Positions 1 through 8,545 of a stretch of 64,000 nt of DNA are shown in pieces. The notes under the pieces are model-generated. The model was not told where the DNA came from. It saw nothing but the letters and a program-made list of their open reading frames with translations, and searched no databases. Position 1 is the stretch's first letter; every line of letters begins with the position of its first letter. The stretch covers positions 95,091,363 through 95,155,362 of the forward strand of contig CM039462.1 of assembly GCA_022414725.1 (NCBI GenBank). Reading direction: 5' to 3'. The translations under genes and the position numbers were made by a program. This stretch comes from Microglena sp. YARC. Its lineage: Eukaryota; Chlorophyta; Chlorophyceae; Chlamydomonadales; Chlamydomonadaceae.

Positions 1-1123
1 TTGTATTTAATGTTGTGTTATTTTAATTCGATTTATTCCTTTCCATTTAATTTAATTAACGTGATTTGAATGCATGTAATTGCTTTAAATTGAATCAATT
101 CGAATAGGATAAAAATTGAATGGCGCCTGGAGGCTTTAAATTAATAGAATTCCAATGAATCGATTGATGATTTAGCATCGTTAACTATAAAGTGACGAAA
201 AAGAGAGTTGTTGAAGGGTAGTTGATTTTTATGCAGTATTGAACGTTTCTGTAATGTAATGAAATGCGAGTATGTAGATTGACTTTTTCTATAATTTTAT
301 GCAAGAAAAATGAGGCCAATCAGGTGTCTGATTGATTTTACGGAATTTGCACAAGTTAAGGTATTGCATGTTTCGGCCCAGCCCAGACGTGAACGGTATG
401 TCCCGTCCTCCTGAACGGGTTTTTGGCCAGCGGCAGGTGGCGTGGCTTGCCCCTGCCCCCGCCCACCGGCCCCCGCCCGGTGGCCCGTGGCCCCGCCCCC
501 GCCCGGTGCCCCCGGCCCCACGCACGGCCCTGAGGTGGGGTCTGTGGGCTAATTATAGCACAAGTGCCCTAGGGGATTGTTTCGTCAATTATGATGCGTA
601 CATGTTGCGCCTTGTTTTTTTGACGACTATTCTGTTCCCTAACCTATGTACACGCACATGTTGAAGTGCTTCAAATGTGAAATGTTAGCTCAGAACACCC
701 TGAAATCAAATTGTTAACCGTTAACTGTAGCTAGAATTGCGATGCTCATATGTGCTCTGGTCGGAATTTGTCCGGTATAAATAAGTCTTATAATTCATCA
801 AAAATATAGAATGTTCGACTTTTTTTGTGGTTTTCATAAAACCTGAAAATTTGGTTTGTGACACACGGACGGACGAACGAACGAACGGACATTTTAATGG
901 GGCTAATCCCTCTTCAAAAAATCTGGAGATTTTTTTCATTCGGGTATGAGATTGGCTTCTCCGAATAGCCTATAACCAACTCGAACTGGGTTAAATAGCC
1001 TCAGCCAGCAATTTGGCTGCTCGTCGTCTCAGCAGTAAAAACAAATTACCAGGAAAAATGTAAACGCAGACATTGCTTTATTTATAATCACCTCGAGTTC
1101 CGTATTTGGGGGTGGGCAAGTCT
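1..1123. other. No recognisable gene
   Basis: AT-rich sequence with a GC-rich patch at about 415-535. A short tandem of ACGA-type tetranucleotides lies near 862-890. I expected the last UMP synthase exon (the final 15 or so residues and the stop) here, downstream of 1,528 on the minus strand, but could not identify it. Confidence 0.5.
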
Positions 1124-1139
1124 CTAAGCCTTGGGGCCA

Positions 1140-1527
1140 AGCACACAACTTCCAACACCAACCCTTCCCCTTCCTTCACAAACCCAACCCCTTCCTACAC
1201 AAACCCCTAAACCTACCTTGGCAGCGGCAACAGGGTCAGCAGCCTTGACGATTCCCCTACCCACAATGATGACGTCACTGCCACGGGGGCCAAGCACAAA
1301 ACTCCCCACCCCACCCCTTCCACTTCCTACACCAACCCCACCCCTTCCTACACAAACCCCCAAACCTACCTTGGCAGCGGCAGCAGGGTCAGCAGCCTTG
1401 ATGATTCCCCTGCCTACAATGATGACGTCACTGCCACGGGGGCCAAGCACAAAACTCCTCACCCCACCGCACCCCTTCCACTTCCTACACCAACCCCACC
1501 CCTTCCTACCCAAACCCCCAAACCTAC
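1140..1527 (-). repeat. Two extra tandem copies of the 3' edge of the last identified UMPS exon
   Basis: The exon end from GPRGSD to AAAK plus its donor (AAG|GTAGGT) and about 70 nt of intron recurs as roughly 150-bp units centred near 1,250 and 1,400. Both copies keep the open frame (with GRGIVKAADPV in one), and both keep a usable donor. Confidence 0.85.
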
Positions 1528-1823
1528 CTTGGCAGCGGCAGCAGGGTCAGCAGCCTTGATGATTCCCCTGCCCACAATGATGACGTCACTGCCTCGGGGT
1601 CCCAGTACATCTGCGGGGGTGTTGTACTGCTGTCCTAGGGCGTCGCCCCCCTTGGCCAGCTGTACACCAGGGGTCATGTGGATTAGGCCAGGAGAGGTAG
1701 TGACCCCCCAACCAGCGGGGTTGACTGAGATGAATCCCATCACAAAGTCTTGCTGCTCTTCTGCGATCTCAGCCACTGAGGTGGTGTAGTCGCCAGTGGC
1801 CAGGGTGCCCTTGGAGCTCATCT
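1528..1823 (-). CDS. UMPS: UMPS exon: OMPDC C-terminal barrel strands
   Basis: A 296-nt open exon, acceptor CCCCAG|AGATGAG and donor GCCAAG|GTAGGT (donor at 1,527). Encodes [48 protein letters not shown] and [17 protein letters not shown]. The GVQL, QQY and GRGI elements form the phosphate/UMP-binding end of OMPDC. About 15 further residues and the stop are expected in another exon, not found. Confidence 0.95.
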
Positions 1824-4211
1824 CTGGGGGAAGAGGGGGGTGAGGGTGTGGGTGTGTCAGAGGGGTGTGGTATGCTATCTTAGCCACTGAGGTGGTGTAG
1901 TCGCCATTGGCCAGGGTGCCCTTGGAGCTCATCTCTGGGGGAAGAGGGGGGTGGGTGTGTGGGTGTGTCAGAGGGCGGTGGTATGCGATCTTAGCCACTG
2001 AGGTGGTGTAGTCGCCATTGGCCAGGGTGCCCTTGGAGCTCATCTCTGGGGGAAGAGGGGGTGGGTGTGTGGGTGTGTCAGAGGGCGGTGGTATGCGATC
2101 TTAGCCACTGAGGTGGTGTAGTCGCCATTGGCCAGGGTGCCCTTGGAGCTCATCTCTGGGGGAAGAGGGGGGTGGGTGTGTGGGTGTGTCAGAGGGCGGT
2201 GGTATGCGATCTTAGCTACTGAGGTGGTGTAGTCGCCATTGGCCAGGGTGCCCTTGGAGCTCATCTCTGGGGGAAGAGGGGGGTGGGTGGGTGTAGAGGG
2301 TGCGTGTTGGTGTGTGTTTTGGTGTGTCTGTGTGTATGGGGTGATATTGCAATCTTGGCTACTAAGGTGGTGTAGTCGCCAGTAGCCAGGGTGCCAAAAA
2401 AGCTCAATTCTAGGGGGAGAGGTGTGTGTGTGTGTTAGGGTGTGTTTGGGTGTGTCTGTGTTTGGATGTGTTAGGGTGTGTGTGTTTGGGTGTGTCTGTG
2501 TTTGGGTGTGTCTGTGTTTGGGTGTGTCTGTGTTTGGGTGTGTGTGGGGTGATATTGCTATCTTGGCTACTGAGGTGGTGTAGGTGCCGGTGGCCAGGGT
2601 GCCCTTGAAGCTCATCAATGGTGGAAGAGGGGTGTATGTATGAGTTTGTATTTGTATGTGTCTGTGTATACATGAGTGTGTGTAGGTGTGAGTGCTGGGG
2701 GGGGGGGGGGGGGGGGGGTATTGCTATCTTAGCTATTGGTTTAGGTGCCATTGGCCAGGGTGCCCTTGCAACTTATCCCCGGGTGAAGAGGGGTTTTGAG
2801 TGTGGCCTGGCAACATGTGTGGGTGTGTCGGGACATGTTAGAATGTGTGTATGGGGGGGGTGGGGGGGTGGGGGGTGGGGGGGGGGTGGGGGGGGGGCGT
2901 ACACACCTGCAAGTAACAAGCATCCACGTCTCCTGAGCCAGCCTACCATACTGTACCCCACCCCACCCTCCGGCCATGCTGTGTGACCCTCTCTTCCAAT
3001 CAAACACCTGCAAGTAACAAGTAACATCCACGCCCCTCAGGCAAGCCTACCATCCTGTACCCCAACCCCACCCCTCCGGCCATCCTGTGACCCCCCCTCT
3101 TCCAGTCACACACACCTGCAAGTAACACGCATCCACGTCTGACCATCCTGTACCCCACCCACCTCACACCTCCACCCCATGGAACACACCTGCAAGTTAC
3201 AAGCATCCACGACCCTTGGGCAAGCCTACCCCCCCCCCCCCCCCCTCTTTCCAATCACACACACCTGCAAGTAACAAGCATCCACGACCCTTGGGCAAGC
3301 CTACTTGCTTGAGGCCGTCTATGATACCAGGGCCAGGCACCAAGTGAGCGTTGGTGATGTCGGACCAATCGGCAATCTTGTAGATCCCACCAGCGTACTG
3401 TGACACCACGGTGTTACCGATGTCGGCAAACTTGCGATCCTCAAAGATAAGGAAGTCTGCAGTGGGAGAAACAGATGGATGGAATGAGGTGGTTGGGTAG
3501 TCAGGTATGTAGGCCATTAGGTATTTAGATGGGTGTTTGGGTAGGGAGTTGGGCAGTAAGTTGGGTGTTTAGGTAGGTGCCTGGGTAGTTAGACAAGATG
3601 TGGGCATTCATGAAGTATGTTGCCATGAAAAAAGAAATGTACAGTGGGTAGATAGGCATGTAGGTGGATGGGTACGTAGGTAGATGGGCAGATGGGTAGG
3701 TGGGTAGGTAAGAGGTAGATAGGTAGGTGGGTAGGTGGATGGGTAGGTGGGAAGGTAGATAGGCATGTAGACGGATGGGTAGGTGGTTGGATGGGTAGGT
3801 AAGAGGTAGATAGGCATGCAGGTGGGTAGGTGGATGGGTAGGTAGATAGGCATGTAGGCAGATGGGTAGGTAGGTGAATGGGTAGGTAAGAGGTAGATAG
3901 GCATGCAGGTGGGTAGGTGGATGGGTAGGTGGATGGGTAGGTAGATAGGCATGTGGGTAGGTGGATGGGTAGGTGGGTAGGTAGATAGGCATGTAGGCGG
4001 ATGGGTAGGTAGGTGGATAGGCAGGTGGGCAGGTAAGTAGCTAGGTAGGACGGGGTATTGATGAGGAAGAGAACTTTCTGTACCATACTTTTTATAAATT
4101 TCTCAGCAGCTTCTTCCCCCAGCCGACTTGCCCTAAATACTAAGATTCACTATGATGCTTCTTAGCTATCTCCAGCAACTTGACAGCAATGGATTCTTCG
4201 CTTCTGACTCC

Positions 4212-4242
<31 letters not shown>

Positions 4243-4581
4243 ACAACCACATACAAACACCCACCATCCCACCCAAGACACCCCTTCCCTACCATTCTTC
4301 TTATCTATCTCTTGCAATTTGTCAGCGATGGATTCTTCACCTCTGACCCCCCCCCCCCCCAATCAAGACACCCGTTCCATACCATGCTTCTTAGCTATCT
4401 ACTGCAACTTGTCAGCAACGGATTCCTCACTTCTGACCCCCCCCCCCCCCCCACAACACACACACACACACACACACACACAACCACATACAAACACCCA
4501 CAATCCCACCCAAAACACCCCTTCCCTACCATTCTTCTTAGCTATCTCTTGCAATTGTCGGCGATGGATTCTTCACTTCTG

Positions 4582-4630
<49 letters not shown>

Positions 4631-6173
4631 ACACACCACCACACACACACGAACACCCACCCCACCACCCACCACCCAAGACACCCCTTCCCTACCATGC
4701 TTCTTAGCTAGTTCCTGCAACTTGTCAGCGATGGAGACATCCCACTTGTCGAAGATGTCCACATGGGTCTTAAACACACAGATGTGGGGACCCACCTGAA
4801 TGAGGGGGGGTGGGGTGGAGTGGGTGGGGGATGGGGTAGAGTTGGAGGGGGGGTCATTGCGCTTGTCAAAGAAGACTGAATGGGTGGGCTGGGTGGAGTG
4901 GGCTGGGGGTGGGGGATGAGGTGGGCAGGGGGTGGAGTGGGGGCTGGGGTGGCATCCCACTTGTCAAAGATGTCTGCATGGGTGGGCTAGAGTGGAGTGG
5001 GCTGGAGTGGGTGGGCTGGGGTTGGAGTGGACTGGGGTGGGTGAGCTGGGTGGGGGGAGGATGGGGTGGAGAGGGATGGTGTGGCATCCAACTTGTCGAA
5101 GATGTCTGCATGGGTGGGCAAGGGTGGAGTGGGCTGGGTGGGTGGGGATGTGAAGGGGTGGAGTGGACTGGGGTGGGTGGGATGGGGTGAGCTGGGGTGG
5201 GGAGTGGGGGTGGGATGGGGTGGAGTGGAATGGAGTGGAATCCCACTTGTCAAAGATGTCCGCATGGGTGGGATGGGGGGTGGGATGGAGTAGAGTGGAG
5301 TGGACAGGGATGGGTGGGATAGGGGGTGGGATGGGGTGGAGTGGAGTGGACAGGGTGGGATGGGGGTGGGATGGAGTGGACTGGGGTGGCTGGGATGAGG
5401 TGGAGTGGAGTGGACTGGGGTGGGATGGGGGGGGGATGGAGTAGAGTGGAGTGGGGTGGCTGGGATGGGATGGGGGGTGGGATGAGGTGGAGTGGAGTGG
5501 AGTGAACTGGGTGGGATGGAGTGGAGTGGACTGGGTGGGATGGGGGGTGGATGGAGTAGAGTGGAGTGGAGTGGGGTGGGATGGGGGTGGGATGAGGTGG
5601 AGTGGAGTTGACTGGGGTGGGATGGGGGGTGGGATGGAGTAGAGTGGAGTGGAGTGGGTGGCTGGATGGGGGGTGGGATGAGGTGGAGTGGAGTGGACTT
5701 GGGTGGGATGGGGGGGGGGGGGCAGCATTGATTATATACATAATACCAAATCACTAATATGGATGGCCAGAGGAAAAACTAACAAATAGACTTACTAAAC
5801 AAAAACAAAAATGGACGAACAAAACAAACAAATGGACAAACAAATACTTAAATATCTCAATAAACAAAAATGCAGATAAATGCAGAAAGCAATACATTAC
5901 CATCTCAGCCATGGCAAGCATCTCCTCCGCTGTGTCGACATCAGCAGCGATAGATGAACCAAATGAACATAATAAAGGTACAACATCCCCCCTGCAAGAC
6001 TGTCCATTACCATCTCCGCCATGGCAAGCATCTCCTCCGCCGTGTCGACATCAGCAGCAACGGAGAGGTTGGTCTTCTTCTTTGCCATCAGCTCCAGGCA
6101 CTTCTTGGCCATTGGGTTCTTGGCTACCTTGGCGCGCTCCTCGTAACGCATCCTCCTGCACACAGCAAGCAAT

Positions 6174-6217
<44 letters not shown>

Positions 6218-6876
6218 GTGTGTGTGTGGGAGGGCAAGGAGGTGGGAGAGGGGGGGGTAACGTGTGTGTGTGTGTGGGGGGTGGGGGGTAGGGGGTGGGG
6301 GGTGGGGGGCAAGGGAGGACGGGCAGGGGTCAACTCTTCCAGCTTATACCACACACCACCGCCACACATATCAGCCGTCTGATTGGCCGTCACCTCCCCC
6401 CCACACACACACCCACACACATACACCACCCACATCTCTAGATTGGAGAGAAGTGGTAGCCTCCACCTTGGCGTTGGGATCAGCCGTCTGATCGGCGGCC
6501 TCAAACTTGTGTTGGGATCAGCCGTCTGATTGGTTGTCACGCCCCCCCGCCCACCCACATCCTACCCCCCCCTCCCCCCCCCCCCCCCCCCCCCCCCCAT
6601 CTCTCCCGCCCCCTAACCACTACCAGCCACTCCCTTCCTTACTTGACAGGTTCAGCAGTTGAGGGGAGGGAAGTAGCAGCCTCCACCTTAGCGTTGGGAT
6701 CAGCCGTCTGATGGTGGTCACGAAGTCCTTCACCTTCTTGGCAGTTTCCTCACTGACCTTCTTGTGCTTCAGCAGCACCTACAAGCAACAACAGGTGACA
6801 GGTGTGTGTGTGTGCATGTGTACTTGGGTGCGTGCGTGTTTGGTTGCATGGTTGTGTGCGTGGTGGTGGTGGTTTT

Positions 6877-6922
<46 letters not shown>

Positions 6923-8508
6923 GTGGGGGATCGGATGAGGCAAGCAGGGAGGTGACGGGGGTGTGGGTGTGTGCACTGCTCCTTTTTTGTGGTACTCATG
7001 GCAGCTTCCTGCCAGCCCCATTAGCCAGCCACTGGGTCAAATCCAAAGCTTGCAGCTGCATTGGAATGCCTGTCATGTCAGCTTTCATACGCAATAGCAA
7101 GCTTCAAGTTTGGCCCAAGGACAGGTAAAGGGAATTGCCTAGAAGCTGGTACGCGTTTGTTTACATGGAGAAATAAAAATAGTGCTGGCAAAAATGCTTG
7201 CTTGCTTCAATTTTGCTTGCTTGCTGCACTATTACCTGTCTACTTTGGAGGATTAATTGAAAATCCCTCCCGGATGTTGTGGAGCGGGCTTGTCTTGGGT
7301 CAACAATGGCGTGTTGATGACAACAGAACGTCATGTAGCCCAAAACAATTACAGTGGTCGGGGCGGTAGCAACTGTGCGAGCGTTTGTGAGAATGAGGTG
7401 AGAGCTAAGAGACTGAGCTAAGAGACTGAGGTAAGAGCTATTAGTAATGTGAACAGCTCAGCCCCCCCCCCCCCCCCCCCCCCCCCCCCAAGATGCTGCC
7501 ATTGTACATTTATAAGACGAGCATGACAAGTAGTGCAAAAGCAGTACAAGCTTCTAGGCAAGGCAAGGCAACTTGAGGGGTTTGGGTGGAGGGACAGGTA
7601 GAGATGCAAGAGCTCTGATTAATGTGAACGGCTCGGCACCCTTTTTAAGATGCAGCGATTGTACATATAAAAGACAAGGCAAGGCAACTTGAGGGGTTAG
7701 GCAGAGGTACATGTAGATATGTTAGAGCTCTGAGTAATGTGAACGGCTCGGCACTCCTTTTAAGATGCAGCAATTGTATATTTCCAAGACGGGCATGACA
7801 AGCAGTACAAGCTTCTAGGCAAGGCAAGGCAACTAGAGGGGTTTCGGAGGAGGGACAGGTAGCGAGGTAAGAGCTATGGGTAATGTGAACGGCTCAGCAA
7901 CCCTAATGAGATGCAGCGACTGTCCATTTCCAAGAGCATGACAAGCAGTACAAGCTTCTGGGCAAGGCAAGGCAACTGGAGGGGTTTAGGAGGAGGGACA
8001 GGTACAGAGGTAAGAGCTATGGGTAATATGAACAGCTCAGCAACCCTTTTAAGATACAGCGATTGTACATTTATAAGACTGGCATGACAAGCAATACAAG
8101 AGCAATACAAGCTTATAGGCAAGGCAAGGCAACTGGAGGGGTTTAGGAGGAGAGACAGGTAGAGATGTACGAGGTATGACTCCTATGACTAATGTGAACG
8201 GCTCAGCACCCCTCATATTGTACATATACAAGACAAGGCAAGACAACTGGAGGGGTTTAGGAGGAGGGACAGGTAGAGATGTACGAGCTATGAGTAATGT
8301 ACAAAGCAAACAAGAAGACTGCCGTACATGTCCGCAAATGGCTCGGGTGTGATCTAGCCAGAAAAACAAAGGCTACCGTCAGGAGAGGGTTCGGGTTGCC
8401 CAGATTCGAGCGGCTGTGTTTGTCTGTTGTTTATCTGATGTTTGTCTCATATTTGTTTGTCTCATATTTGTGTATCTGATGTTTGTCTCATATTTGTGTG
8501 TGCTTGTG

Positions 8509-8545
<37 letters not shown>

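Noticed and set aside
2741..3254. Separate short genes with VTCRC-like repeats
   Set aside because: They are copies of the UMPS exon edge [12 protein letters not shown] read in other frames.
4866..5754. Long Pro/Ser/His-rich open frames on the minus strand
   Set aside because: They are translations of the GGTGGGATGGAGT minisatellite in a UMPS intron and appear in several frames at once.
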